Shown here: positions 45,079 to 58,712 of the stretch, piece by piece
Numbering within the stretch: position 1 is the stretch's first letter
Layout: each line of letters starts with the position of its first letter
Assembly: GCF_028554725.1 (NCBI RefSeq)
Contig: NC_071668.1
Coordinates: forward strand, 14,987,501-15,051,500
Reading direction: 5' to 3'
Length of the DNA stretch: 64,000 nucleotides
DNA from: Zeugodacus cucurbitae
Taxonomy: Eukaryota > Arthropoda > Insecta > Diptera > Tephritidae
Program-made: the position numbers and the translations under genes
The notes under the pieces: model-generated
What the model was told of the DNA's origin: nothing
The model's database searches: none
Seen by the model: the letters and a program-made list of their open reading frames with translations, nothing else

Positions 45079-48000
45079 TAATCCTATATGTACATATGTA
45101 CGTATTTTTAGTATATTAGTTGGAGGTATTTTCAATAAAACTTTGTGTTTGAGGTCATCTCTATCTTGACCAAAATCCTGAAGAATGTCTCTACTTTTGA
45201 TAATATGAACTAAAACAGAACTGAAAAAGACTTTAAGTCACCTAAGTGTATAAAAATGTGGAACAATATACTGAATAATCAACGTATTCTTCATAAACTC
45301 GTTTCATTTGGAATTTGAAATGTGAACTCAAGCTAGAATTAATAGAAACCCAAACCTTCAGCCTTTCTTTCTAGCATTGAACCTTCCATGAAGAAATTTC
45401 ATTCATTTCATTCGATGTCATTTATTATATTACTCTCTCCTGAATACGCTCCAAATGAGATTTGGTCTAATAGGAAATGAAACTTAGACAAGGTTTATCC
45501 GAAAAGCTTATCAGGAAGCTAGTATTGTATGGAATTCTTGACTGAATAACGCCAAAGTCAGTTGATTAGAGCTTTCAATTTATTTCTGTTTTATAGAGGT
45601 CCACGTCAATATAATATCTCATTAATAATATGTGAAATAGTTCACATAGAGTCTCCTACAATTTCCTTTTAAAGTCAATGACATTTTCAAAGTAATTTTG
45701 GAAAAGTTTGGGCAGTTATAAATCGAGTTCCGTTCAGGTTACGTAGACCTAGACCTTAATCAAATTATTTAATGAAGGTATTGAAATAGATTTAGAAATG
45801 GAAGTTCGTCTGCGGCAAAGTTATACAGTTAAAAGTTAAAATTAAAACATGAAAATATATTTATACCTCTTTAATGTGGCCTTACTTTCTGTCTCTTGCG
45901 TCGGAATTGGCGAAACGATAACACAACTGGCATAAATGCAGTGAAATCCATGCTAGAAATTCCATACACTCACTTGAACTGAATTTAAATTGCATTGTGC
46001 CAGTTTTTAAAAGTTATACCAGTTGCTTGTTCGATTCTCCACACCAAAATCGTATAATATAATATATCATACATATATTTCATGTTCTCCATTTCCCGCT
46101 TGGCTAACAAAATGGCTACCGAATTAAATTTTTATTTAATCTACATCAACATATTCCACCAACGGTGCCTTAATATTGATTCAAATTGATATGACTTTAT
46201 GAGTGTCTGTACATGTTTGTGTACATTTTATATAATGCCATAGTTGAGTGCATTACATTGTTGGCATGCACATATGTATGTAGTCATGTGCGTGTAATTT
46301 CATTAATTAAAATCGCTTTCAGTGCGCCTAACAGATTATGATATAAAAATAAATTCGAGTGATGAATGGAATTTTGTAAAGGATTTCACTACCTTTTTGT
46401 ACAGTGGAATACAACATTTTTTTATTGTAATGCTTTGCATTTTTCACGTAACTGTTTTTGTGTACTTACTCGTGTGTTTTTTATTTATTATAATTCTTTT
46501 TTTTGTATTTTTTATTTGCTTTTATATTTATTTTTTTTTGTTGTGCCGCAGTTGCGCTCTCATTCATTTTAATATGTGGTTTTGCTTTTTGCGTTAAAAA
46601 TTTTAATTGGTATTTGTTTTTAATCTGTCAATTGCATATGCAACATGCATATTGGCATAACTCATCGGCGATGGCAAGTTGTGTGTGTTGTGTGTACGCT
46701 TGTGTTTGCAGTGAAATTCATTAAATGTATTTTTATCAGTTAACTGTGTAAAGCTATAGTAGTTGGAGTGCGAGGCAGGAAAGTATGAAATTAAATTAAT
46801 TGTAGCATATTAACGCTGAAATTAAACTGAGCGAAAATATTTGCAGAAAAAAATTAATAATTTTTTCTTAAATTGTTAAAGGTTTCGAAATAGAAAATAT
46901 ATTTTATAATAAGTTAAAATTTTTTTTCATTTTTGGTAACACTAATCCTCTGAGTTTTGAAAATTTAACTTAATTTTTCGAACAAGTCTTTCTTAAACTT
47001 ATACCAATCTACTGTAATTTCAAAACAGTAGGTGATGACAATTCCGCTCTTCGTTGAGTTTTCCTCTCTTAGAATAGATCCGATCGGGTTTTAAATGTAC
47101 TTTTTACATACTGACCTCATTTTCCGGCGTCCTATGACTTTCTCGTACATTTATCAGGTCTAAAATCATTGGACTTTATCAAAATCAAGTTTCTACGACT
47201 TTTTTAATACTAGACTCCGATGTTTATCCGGTTCTGTACTCAAGTAGTTCTCCATAACTAGTTGATCCAAATTTAGAACCCTAGACTTTTTATTGGTTTA
47301 TTGAAAAAGTGTTCTCTCTTTGAACTCACTATGCTTTAGATATCAATGACGACATACTGTTTGTCAATTTTGTAGACAGTTGGCTCACTTTTGACATTAC
47401 CTTCTGATTAGATTAGATTATGATGATTACAGAAATTTCTAGTTTTCGAACTCACTCATTTAATTTCATTCAGAAAAATCACTTGATATCATTTGATAAA
47501 TCAGTCTCTCTTCCGTTAGATAGGAGTATACGATAGGTAGTCTATTTCCTTTCCTTTGGCATTCAACAATCTCCACTTTTCTTTCTTTAGAGACCTCCAG
47601 ATAGCATCCCATTACTTTTTAGAGGTGACATGCGACTTTTTCTTGGATAGTTTATTCAGAGATGGCGCATCTAGGCGCGATATCTTGTTGGTGTGTGGGG
47701 GTTTCAACTTTATGTATCAATATTTCAGTTCACTCGGGAGAAAACTAGTTAGTTTAGAATTCTACTCGGTCACTTCTCCAACCAATAAGATCCAGATCAA
47801 AGATTATGCTTAAGACCATAGTTTATACTCGAACATACGTATAGTGCATACACAATACACTAACAGACTTGTACAGTTTCATCCTCAGAAAACACAAAAT
47901 ATTTCCAGATTTTTTGGTGTAATCTATGTGACAATTGTTACATATTTATCTTTCAACTTTTCACAAAAGCTAAAAAATATATTTCTTCTGTCATCATTAT

Positions 48001-49903
48001 TTTCCATTGATTTTTTTTTAAGACAAAAAGTCTGCGATTTTGAATTTCTGAAAAATATGAAACGGTACTTATTGAGCCCAAAAATTGTTTGGCAATCCTC
48101 ACAAAGTTCTGGGGTTCATTTATGATTATCGTTAGCTTGGATAGAATCTTCAAGAGTATAATATACATATATCAATGTTATATCAAAATACCATGGATCT
48201 CACCTATTCTAATAATTTTCACTTATTGGTCTTCACATTTTCATGAGCTCGACTTCAGGTTAACTTAAAAGTGCGCTTCACCATTGTATGAACCGCCATT
48301 TTGATTTCCTCGTATTCGTTGAAACTACATTTCATAAAATGATAAACTATCCGCCCTTTGTTGAACACACACACATTCAAAAGCATTTGTACATAATAAT
48401 TAATAAAGGCAACGCTTTGAGGCACCCTACAACTACTTACAACAACATGCCGCCCCCAATTTTTTTAAAGCCAACATCGTTATCTACCTACTGTATTTTA
48501 AATGAAATTTCCACTTCAACGCCACAAAACTAAGCAAGCGTCTTTAGTTGTTTCATTCTCTCAACTTTATACATATGTATATATTTCCCTCCTCAATTTT
48601 CTTTATCAACCCAGTTTTGCGTGTCTTTAACACTTTGTTATTAGCATTGTAATTGTTATTTTATAATTGTTGTTATTGTTGTTGTTGCATGTTTATTGGC
48701 GTGAAAGTAGTTAGTTGTTTAGTAGTAACTTGGCCAACATAATCGTGTAATTATGCAAATTAGTGCCAAACACTATGTGAGCACACAATTCAAATAGTCA
48801 AGACAAGATACTAAATTATACGTGGATGTCGTGACGTTGTTGTTGTTTTTGTACATATTTATGTATGTTTGTTTATGCCTCGATAAAATAGTACCATTTT
48901 ATATGGATGCATATTACGCTACCCTTTATAAAGTTTACACATATGTACATACATATGTTGGTAGGTATATAAGAAACAGTATATATACACCTATGAAATA
49001 CATTTGAAACATGTGAAAGACTAGTATGTATGCTCATTACATGAAAATATTCGCTACTTTACGAAACTACAAACGTTATGTAATAACAACTTAAACGTTT
49101 TTGATTCTTCGTGTGGAACATGATTATCAAAATTAGATTATATATTTTTTGTTATCCAAGAGTAAAAGAACCGTTTCATAAGTTCATATATTTATCTTCA
49201 AAACATAGGGGTGTCTCGAAGGCTTCACATTCGAAGCTAATTTCTCTCCACTTATGTAAATCCATGCACCATTAAATTGAAAGGATGTATGGATTAGACT
49301 AGAACTTGGATTTAATTTTGTGATATTCATTTTTTTACAAATTTCTTGCGATATTTGCATGAAATTTTGCCTATTCGAGACCTAGCTCAGAATAATAATC
49401 AAGGATGGATCGATTTACCTATGTGTTTGGTATAGCCTGCTTGAAAACAGTCTAAAGCCTTCAATAATTCAATAAATCTCTGTATCCTTAAAACGAAGGA
49501 GAACGAGTACCATAATATATCCCTGAACAAACTACCAGTTATTATATAATAATTGTTTACCCCGAAGATTATACCATTAATACGTTAGACGGGGCTAGGT
49601 TCTAAATATCTTTGCCTTAAAGAACATCGGGATTGGAACGTTCAGAATAAATAATTATAAAAACTACAATCAAAATCGTTCCTTCCGGGCAGAAGTTATC
49701 AATTTCTTGTCCCCAGGGCCTTCAAATGAGTCAACCAGCAAACTTTATTTCATTGTCGGTACCTCTTAAAAATAAAATATCAAAAAAACATATTGGAATA
49801 CTTCAGACTTGGGTTGATTTTTAAGTAAGAAAAATGGCATTATTAATATAGTACCGGTTCATGATAACAGAACGTTTAGGTAATAAAGAGCTAAATTTAG
49901 TTT
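45079..49903. other. long non-coding stretch
   Basis: Nearly 5 kb with no recognised gene or element. A fair acceptor-like AATCGCTTTCAG ends at 46321 and a 91-codon open frame follows, rich in F/I/L from T-rich sequence. No good donor follows, so no exon is called. GTT runs at 48665-48690. Confidence 0.5.
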
Positions 49904-50262
49904 ATGTTAGGTTAAAAGGGCTGACCTCTAGTGCTACAGAAGATCCCACTTGTACAGCTAAAGACAGTCCTTTATGATGCCGCAAACTCCTCAAAATGGA
50001 TTCCCAAGACACTCAAGTAATCACAAAGCCTTTTTGAGCCTTTCACGAATTTGTGCAGGCAACTAATTTGTACTCGGGACAGCTCGGCTGGTTTTCCGAA
50101 GTTTGTCATGCCAAGATGTTTCAGCCGGAGTCTATCCAAAGCTGGACAAAGAAGGAGGAAGTGTCTCCTCTACTTAAACACGCTGCAAAAATCTAGTAGC
50201 TTTAAGATGTACTTGACACCAAGCTCATTGCAGAAGAAAAATGGACTTTAATTAAATATACA
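49904..50262 (-). pseudogene. LINE 3' end, minus strand
   Basis: Reading the minus strand from about 50170: HFLLLCPALDRLRLKHLGM, then FGKPAELSRVQISCLHKFVK, then GSKRLCDYLSVLGIHFEEFA, all in one frame. A single stop lies just upstream (K*RRHFLLL). This is the same C-terminal tail as the LINE relic at 25.56 kb (HFLLQCPAFARLRLKKLG). The 3' untranslated part runs to a CCTTTTAACCTAACATAAAC end near 49904. The copy is 5'-truncated and dead, but clearly less decayed than its neighbours. Confidence 0.75.
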
Positions 50263-50689
50263 TATTTTTTTTACTCATGAAATGAAGGTTTTGACGTAGA
50301 ACGGTTTTTTTGTTGAAGTATGTTGTTGTCGTTGTTCACACAATATTTCCAGAATTTATCGAAAAACTGTAAGCTGGTGACCTATTCATAAAAGTATATG
50401 GCTTTGTTTTTGGTTTTGTTTTGAGTCATATAAAATGAGATAACCTCTGGTATCATTCTTATATGGGTTCAGTAATATGCATCTACGAAAACATTAATAA
50501 CCTATCATTGCTTGTTGTGAAGAATTCAAGAAAGCATTTCGGGATCATCTTTTGGGGCGTTTCATTTTGTCAGTTAGAATCGGTACCTTAATGTCGAACT
50601 GGAAGAAACCAGATATCGTGGATATGTGCGTAATATCTCGAGAATATCAAAACATTGGGGAGACTCAAATGTTAAATTAGTCATTAGAA

Positions 50690-51249
50690 GTCAAAAATAA
50701 AAGGTAGCGACCAAAACGTACGTTATTGGTCAGGCAGAAATCCACACGTAGTCACTATTGCATCCCGAAAAAATTACGTTTTGGTGCGGTTTATGGACCG
50801 GCGGCGTCATTGGACCGTACTTCTTCCGTGATGATCATGACCGGCACGTTAGAGTGAATGGGAATTGCTGTCGCTCAATGATAACCGAATATTTTTGGAC
50901 CGAATTGGATTATATGGACTTGGACAATATGTGATTCCAACAGGATGGCACCACCAGCCACACAGCGAATCACAATCGATTTATTGAAAACCAAGTTTGG
51001 TGAACTTGTTATCTCACGAAATGGCCAAGGCAATTGGCCACTCGGTCGTGCGATTTGATACCTTCAGACTATTTCCTGTGGGGCTACGTCGACTCTATGG
51101 TCTATGTCAACAAGCCAGCGACGATTGATGAACTTCGTATGAACATCGACCGTGAAATTGCAGCAGTATCTGCCGATTTATGCTTGAAAACCGTCGAAAA
51201 TTGGCTTCAGCGTCTGGACTTCTGCAAACGTGTACTATCACAGGAATAA
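50690..51249 (+). pseudogene. second DD41D-family mariner transposase relic
   Basis: Segments in order: VRYWSGRNPH, HPEKITFWCGLWTGGVIGPY, then FFRDDHDRHVRVNGNCCRSM, FQQDGTTSHTA (second Asp codon 50944-50946; the Trp before it is TGA), SCDLIPSDYFLWGYVDSMVY (third Asp codon 51067-51069), and a C terminus ending LSQE at the TAA 51247-51249. Spacing between the last two Asp is again about 41 once a frameshift is allowed for. The N-terminal half with the first Asp is lost. Sequence differs substantially from the 41.5-kb copy, so it is a different lineage. Confidence 0.85.
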
Positions 51250-53164
51250 AGAATTTCACTGATAACCCAATTTCACTCATACTCAAACAAACGTGGCATA
51301 AGAATGAATATGATCTGCTTGAGAAGTATATGAAAGGCTGTTTCGATTAATATAATTTTGAAAAAAAAAAACAAAATACAGAAAAAATACGTAAAAATGT
51401 AGTATGTTAAGGTCTATCTATGGGAAATTTTTTGAATTCGAAATATATAATATAGCTATATTTATAGCACAATTTTATACTTCTTACTGCTTCACCACTT
51501 TGGTCTGTAAAACCTCTTAATTTTAAGCAACAATCGCTACATTATGTCTCGCACCTCAGGATAACATCTTCATATGTAAATATGCGCCCAACTGATTGCT
51601 GACTAAAATCACCACTTTATGCATATCAAATTCCGATATCTGTCATAATTATATGCCAATACTTTAAAGTGCAAACCGATTATCAGCCAATGTCATCAGC
51701 ATGAAGCACAACCAGTTTCTTTGGCAAGGTGGACGGACTGCTTCTAAAATTTTATTTCACACACACCTGACTCAGACCATAACACCGCTGCGGCTGCTGG
51801 CGATGATGGTGATGATGAGTCGTCGGCGTCGCGTGAAGCTGATAAGATCGTTTCGCATGAAATGAGGAACCAGTTTAAATGTCTTTCTAATATTTATACT
51901 TAATTGCGTTTTTATACTTTTCGGTTTTTTTATTATTTTTCGGCAATCGATTTAAACGAATAAAATTAATAAATGCCAAATTGAACGATTTGTTTGCGTC
52001 GCCAAAGAGCAAACACTAGCAAATTATGAATGTTGTTTGTGTTGTTGTATGTAGCTGGTTGTTTGTGTTTCTTTATGAAAATAAATTAGTTTTATAGCAA
52101 TTCGACAAAATGAAATGCAAACTTGTTCGATCGAGTAATATCTAATCGACTGCGATGAATTTAAAAGCGACCACTTCATACTTGCACATATCGTAAATTG
52201 TCACAAAAATTCGTGGGAAAAAATTTATGCAAATTTTGAAGCAACTAAGAAACATGCAAATAATTTTTTCGCAAATTCATTTTTGCAATATTCACGTTTT
52301 TTTGTATTCCCATAGCTCATATGTTACTTTTGCGAAATAAAAATTTTAGAAAAAAATTCACGAAATTTTGGAAAATTTTCGCAAAATGTTGCTCATGGCA
52401 TTTTTTTGTTTTTGTTTTTTTAGCAAATTTATAACAATCAATTTGAATAAGTGATTTATTTATTTATTCAACGCTGCGTTGACATTTTTGGTTGACAGCG
52501 CGAAAGCAGGAACATTTCTGCACCTGCGTCCGTAGTCTAACTGACGCAGTTCAGCAACTAATGAACTTGTTACTAGCGCTGGAGTGAAAAAAAACACTCT
52601 CATAAATAAAATTATTCAAATTTTTGCGTACGCTTAGTGTGACAAAGCGTTCAAATTTAATTAGCGCATTTGAAAATTTCATTAATTTAATAAAGTTGAA
52701 GCTGCTGAGTAGGAGAGACGGAGGGAGAGAGACTAGTTTTTTGGATATATTAAACAAATTATTGACCTTGTGATGTCTTTATGTTGCAAGTCATGTATTT
52801 TTCTTTGTTATCTTGCTAAACAATCTCAATTTGACTGGTCGAAATTAGATATTTGAATCTCTAGACCAAATCTGGAGATGTCATTAATATTTAACCTAGC
52901 ATAATTTGAAGTTTCCGATTCTGAGGTACTATTTTCGATAAAACAATACATCGAATCTCGAATAAGTGGATCAGAGTAACTCAAATCGTCTCCATTACAT
53001 TAAATTGACTTGAGTTACTTTGGTAGTTAACTAAATTTAGTCTTATATGATGTTGACCAGCTTTTGCCATCCCTTTTAGAGAGCGCCCGAATAGTATACG
53101 ACAATTAATCTCCGATTATCTCTATAGAATATTTTTCAAAGTACAAAGAGGCTCAATGGCTTAT
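51250..53164. other. non-coding stretch
   Basis: No gene recognised. At 52200-52420 words such as TCGCAAA and AAATTTT repeat irregularly. Confidence 0.45.
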
Positions 53165-54195
53165 CAAATACATATATACCAAAGTGATCAGGGTAACAAG
53201 TGGAGTTCAAATCCGGATGCCTGTCTGTCCGTTCGTTCATGCATAGGATAGTTTGAGGAAACATTAAGATATCTTGACGAAAATTGTTTCTCAAAGAGAC
53301 CTATCTGGAAGTAATTTTTTTTTAAGTAGACGTGGCCCGCCCTTAAATAAGTGTTTGTGAATATCTCGGAAACCAATAAATCTATATAAACCAAACTTTC
53401 TGAAGTCGTTTCCCTTAAGGACCCCATTATACACGATTCAAATTGTTATTATCGGATAATAACCACATACAAAATTTAGGTTCAACATTACTGAAAGTGA
53501 GTTAACTCACTAACGTAAAACGTCATCACTTAGATTTAAAAAGAAAATGGAAAATGGGCTTGTCGCCGCCCACTTATGGGTCAAAAACCATATCTAAAAA
53601 CTACTCGACCGATTTCAATGAAATTTGATACACAATACTTTCTAGACACCATGATGACACGGATGAAAATAAGACCACCTCATATCTGGTTACCCCAGAT
53701 CCGGATCTGGTAACATCATTTCCTTTTCCGGTTACCACATATCCGGTCACCTCATATCATGTAGTTCCAGTTCCGGTAACATCATCTTCGTTTCCGGTTA
53801 CGCCATATTCGGTTCCGGTAACATCCGGTTATTGTATATCCAGTTCCGGTAATATAATTTCCGTTTACGTTTACCTCCATTGCTCCATTTTCGGTTCCAT
53901 TAACATCAGTTTCGGTAAAATCAGTACCCATATCCGTCTCAGATTGTCCAATATCCGGTTTAGGTAACATTATTTCCGGTTCCGGTAACCCGGCAGAACC
54001 GACAAAGCTTGTTGTGGAGCACCACAACTCTTTGAATAGTCATTACTCCGATTTTGATAATCTTGGTATCATATGAAAATGAATTGTAATAACTGAAACA
54101 TTAGCGTATAAAATTTAAACTAAATTTCTTAAAAACTAACAGCTGTGTATTTTTTTAATAAAATGTTCGGTTACAGCCGAATTTTTTACTTTTGT
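53165..54195 (-). mobile_element. TATACTCTCGCAA-family repeat, copy A, minus strand
   Basis: On the minus strand it matches the 1757-2670 copy: ATATACCAAAGTGATCAGGG, then GGAGTTCAAATCCGGATGCC, then CACTTATGGGTCAAAAACCA. It ends at AATGTTCGGTTACAGCCGAA near 54165-54184. A minisatellite (53660-54005) interrupts it. Confidence 0.6.
53660..54005. repeat. degenerate CCGGTTCCGGTAAC minisatellite
   Basis: About 15 imperfect units of roughly 18-22 bp around TTCCGGTTCCGGTAACATCA, with point changes and indels. It sits inside repeat copy A and raises local GC well above the surroundings. Confidence 0.8.
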
Positions 54196-54289
54196 CATAT
54201 TTTTCATGATATAAATTTTGTTTTTAAGTAAATTTTTTTGAACCATTTTTACATAATTTTTCACTAGGGTTATCTTGCCACAAAGTGGC

Positions 54290-54939
54290 TAAGATGGTAC
54301 ATAAGAGCTGCACTCAAATTGTGATATCCAATTTTTAAATGGGTGTGGCTCCTCCCACTTATGGGTCAAAAAGCATATCTCAGAAACTACTCGACCAATT
54401 TCAATGAAATTCATTCGTAATATTTACCTGCGATCCCAATGATATGTTATGAAAATAGGCCAAATCGGTTTACAACCACGCCTACTTCCTCTATACCAGA
54501 ACTGTGAAGTCAATCTGATTCGTTTACTTTTCATTTGTAAAGTAAGCACTAGTGAAGATATCGGAACAAAACTTTACACAAATACTGCATTTATAGTGTG
54601 GCATCGCCCCGTATATCGAACAGGAGGACCTGGGTGCTTCCGATAAGTTTTATAATGAAAACATAAGTAAGTCTCTGAGATATTTTAAAGAAATTCAGAG
54701 GTAATATTTTTCTTCGAATAATTTGTCTCCGTGCCAAAAATTAGTGAAATCAGGTCATAACTTCACTTAGCTTCTATATATGTACCTAATATTAAGGTTT
54801 TCCAACTTTCAATGGACTTTATACCATATATATGACGAATGTGGGCCAAATTGTGTGTTATATTAATAAAATTAAATAAATAAATTGCGAGTGTATAAAA
54901 TGTGCGGTTACAACCGAACTTAGCCTTTAATTACTTGTT
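54290..54939 (-). mobile_element. TATACTCTCGCAA-family repeat, copy B, minus strand
   Basis: It holds CCTCCCACTTATGGGTCAAA, ACTACTCGACCAATTTCAAT and AACCACGCCTACTTCCTCTA. It ends with TAAAATGTGCGGTTACAACC then GAACTTAGCC and TTACTTGTT (54939), the reverse of the left end of the 1757 copy. The 5' end is complete; the other end merges with copy A. Confidence 0.65.
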
Positions 54940-56259
54940 CTGTATATAATTAGGAATAGGGAGTGCATTTATTTTGGCCGAAATCTGAATTTTACATACA
55001 ATTTTACACGCAGTTAAGAAAATCGAAGATAATCGAAGGATAACTAAAAATAATGAAAAAGCTGGATAAATTCTGATTTTAAATTATCAGTGTAGGATGC
55101 CTCTCCTCGGGTATAAATAAAAATATAATTAAATGAAAGAGGTACAAAATCAGATCCAATATAAAGATTTCAACTACCCTAACCAATGACATCCAAAATA
55201 AGTACATATAAACATACCAATATATACATATGACTATAAGCATCCTTTAAGCCCCAGCTGCGTCGCTCTCGAAGAAGACGAAGCGAATGCCAGTAGCACG
55301 ATACTAAGTAGCCCGTTGTTTCACGCGTTTGCATTTCACAATGTCAAAATGTAGTGATTTAGAGTTGTCGAATTTTATTTAAATTGGAAGCAAACATGCA
55401 AAATTTATTGTACAAAATCAATAAATAAGCGAAGACTCAACAAAAAACATAAAAATAAAATTAAATCGTTCCAAAAAAAAGCAATTCATATACTCGTGTA
55501 TGAGCTGAGCTCAAGGAGAGGAAGCGCAATCTGCGCATGCGTGTCGCTTGCCAGTCTGCCTGCCCCTTTGCTGACTGTTAGTCAAGCTTCAGGGTTTGTG
55601 TCGCTGTGGCAACTGCGCAACCTGTTGATCGCGATCGATATTTGCATGTCACCGAGCGGTGATCAACGTACGATTGTACGACAGAAAGACACACACACTC
55701 AAAATCACATGTAGTGACAGGAACGAAATACTTTATTAACTTGGTTTCAAAACATTTTATAAGGAATAATTTGCGTTGTCCTCCACGTACATGCGAGTTC
55801 ATTAAAATTTTATTCCATTTCAATAAATATATTATTTCTTTTACTTAATTAGGCTAATACGTATACCTTCAGACGGTTGTTTGTATGTATTTTGGATAAG
55901 TTAAGGATGTTAGTATAGTTCGCAGAACCAATATACAACATACATACATACATATATTTGATATCGCAGATATTTAGTCTAAAGTACTCGCTTCTGAATC
56001 TGAAATTGATCTTCTCTATATTTATGGCCTATTTGGACTGATAATTGGATAGTTCTACTCATACCAGTCAATCGTTCTATTTTCCTCTAGTTCCACTCAT
56101 ATTAGTCGATCGTTCTACATTCCTCTGGAACACCACAACTCATTTTCACATCTTTCGCAGAAGTCATATCCTCTCGCTCTCGGGATCCTTCATGGACTTC
56201 AGGACTATTAGAAATTAATTACTCTTCCGAACACTTAATTGGAAAGTCTCTCTTTTAGG
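54940..56259. other. non-coding stretch
   Basis: A GC-richer patch at 55490-55715 holds TGCGCATGCGTG (55532-55543, one or two bases off an EWG/NRF-1 site) and a 72-codon frame without known features. No gene recognised. Confidence 0.45.
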
Positions 56260-57048
56260 TCTCTATAAAGCTGTATGCGTAATAGTCCGAGCTGGCCTGT
56301 CCTCTGGAGCCATGAGCAATACAATATGTGGACAACTGGATGTCCTAACTTATTTTTATATGAAATCCCGGTAATGTCTATAGCCCATATTCATACCGGG
56401 CTCCGAAAAATATATAAATATTGATTTTTTGACTGTAGAAGTAAAGTTTTTTGAAGTGAATGCCACTGACCATGTTGTCTTTGGAGGACAAGTACACGAG
56501 TAGATGAGACATTCGCGTTTGAGCACTTATACTACTAGCCAAGGAGCCGTTAGATATGTATATTGAGGCCCACACAAATTAATATCTGATTATTGCGAGA
56601 AGTCGGATAGATGGAGAAACCATAATCTTAGGATACCCGGCACGGTCTCTGTTAAGAGCTTTTTGAGATCTCCTGATTTTCTCTAATAAAATAATGTAAC
56701 TATCCGGGACACGAGGGCTATGGCAAGAGGATTCCCGAGGTTAACTGGACAGTCGTTATCCACTTTAAGGAAGTTTATAATAAGGCCTATGGGATGGTGT
56801 AATAAATATTTCAAAGACTATCGTTTGAACTTCTCAGAATTTTAACACATCTTTCTCTACATCTCTTCATGGGATGGGTTCATAGGCACGAAATGATGTT
56901 GGTATTCCAGAAAGTTGAAATAGGAGAACGAGTAAACTTATGTAGCTAACTAAGATGTTCTTCTCTACTTAAGAGAAGATATATAATGGGCCTGTTTGAC
57001 GGTTATTCATACTGAACCTCTTTGGGATCATCCTAACCTAACCTACAC
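56260..57048 (+). pseudogene. probable old LINE relic
   Basis: SGAMSNTICGQLDVL at about 56300-56350 resembles the ITGAM-TTP-ALDVLL segment between reverse transcriptase and RNase H of Jockey/LOA-type LINEs. The block ends GGGATCATCCTAACCTAACC, the same tail style as the LINE at 25.9 kb. Intervening sequence is too decayed to read. This is a weak call. Confidence 0.35.
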
Positions 57049-58414
57049 TTCCCTTCCGTCGCTACATGGTATCAAATTATGGATATTTAATTAATCTCAC
57101 TTTGATATCTCAGCTTGAAGTCAGCGGACCTTAACAATTCTAACTATTTTCCACTTTTTATCTTCATTTTCCACAACTAATGTCTCTATAATATGGAAAC
57201 CCCTATGTTAACCCAATAATTTATACAAACGACATGGATAAGCATGCACAGAAGCATAGAAAAATGCATTAGGCGCTTTAATTAAATTCCATGAAAATAA
57301 TGAGTGTCACACCTTGAGTGTAGTATCCTTTCTACACTCGGTGGAAAGGTGTTAAAATGACAAACAAACCATAAAACTGTGATAAACGATGCCAAACAAT
57401 GCGCTTAGTGAAATGTGAACCTAATCTGAATAATAAAAATATACAAAAACACAAAAGTTAAGTAGAAAATATGAGCACAAAAGGAAGTGCAACGAGAAGG
57501 TCGACAGGACAGCGCGACGACGCAGCAGGACATGCGCAGCGGACTCACGAGCTGAGCTGAAAGTGTTTGAATTTTGAATGCGCAAGCGCCCTGAAAAATA
57601 GTTGGAAACAGGTGTTAATAACAGCCGCTTGATGTGGTGATGGTGAAGTGGCGGCGGCGCAAAACAACGCGCGGTGAATGCTTAGGGATCATGCATATTT
57701 ATAGCGGGTGTGTTATTTTTTTTCATCCCAATTTTTTTTTGTATTTTTATAAACGCACCGCGTGCAATGCGCTTATCAAGTTGTCATACATTCGAGCACA
57801 ACAATTTATTGTACAAAAACACAAACAACGGTTAAAAAATAATACGTCGAAAATTAAAAATAAAAGAAAGATAATACAGGCGTCTAAAGAAGGGCGTGTA
57901 AATTAAAAATTCGTTGTCTGTACGCGTCAAACAAATAATGATAATCGTGCCAGCATGTTGCCGATAGGGTGAGCACATCGGCTGAAAGAATTCCAAATAA
58001 GCAATTACAACAATAAGTAATGGCAACGTAACGTAAATACAACAGGAACCAGCATTGATACTTTAACTAACAAGTAGCGGATTACACGGTAATTTAATAC
58101 CCTACACGACAAATTGGAGCTGGGTTTGAAAAAGTGGCGTTTATCTTATTGAGAATAGGACCCTAAAGAACAACTCCAAACTCGCCATTTTTTTTTTAAT
58201 TTCTAGTGGATTGAGTTCCATTTGGTCTTGGAGACCTTCAAGTAAGGGTTCCTAAATTAAATATATTCGGTAATTTCTGACTGATCACTGTCAAATTGAG
58301 AGCCATGCGGTAACATTTGGTAACCCCAACAGTCAAATTTGTCTTTAAGTTGGATCAGCTTTGTACTTTCTTCGATACCATATTTATTCTAGTCAGCTCG
58401 AAGCTGCACATATT
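57049..58414. other. non-coding stretch
   Basis: A GC-richer patch at 57490-57680 carries a 29-codon frame with no known features. No gene recognised. Confidence 0.45.
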
Positions 58415-58712
58415 TGACATTATCTAACTGACATCCGTTCTTGATTTGACATCTGCCATATGGCATCCATCTTTCACTTGACAAACTTTTGACAATTGTT
58501 GATAACGGTTTTACAACTATGATTTGTTATCAATCTGACGCCCGTTTGACGTTTGTCATTTGACATCCATTTGACATCTATGCTGACATTAATATGACGT
58601 CCGTTTGACATCCATCGGACATATATTTGACAGCATGTGACATCCTATTGACAGCTACCAGATCCATTTGATATCGGTTTGAAATGACATCAATCTGTCA
58701 TTCTTTTGACAG
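58415..58712. repeat. TGACA array (16 copies in 298 bp)
   Basis: I count 16 TGACA pentamers on either strand, mostly in TTTGACATCC or TTGACAGC context and mostly plus orientation, with three TGACG variants. Under one is expected by chance. TGACA is the core of TALE homeodomain sites (Homothorax and relatives), so this may be a homotypic binding cluster, a decayed ~12-bp minisatellite, or both. Confidence 0.6.

Noticed and set aside
46310..46597. acceptor-like TTTCAG followed by an open frame
   Set aside because: No ATG at the start, no good donor, and the later part is T-rich sequence read as F/I/L.
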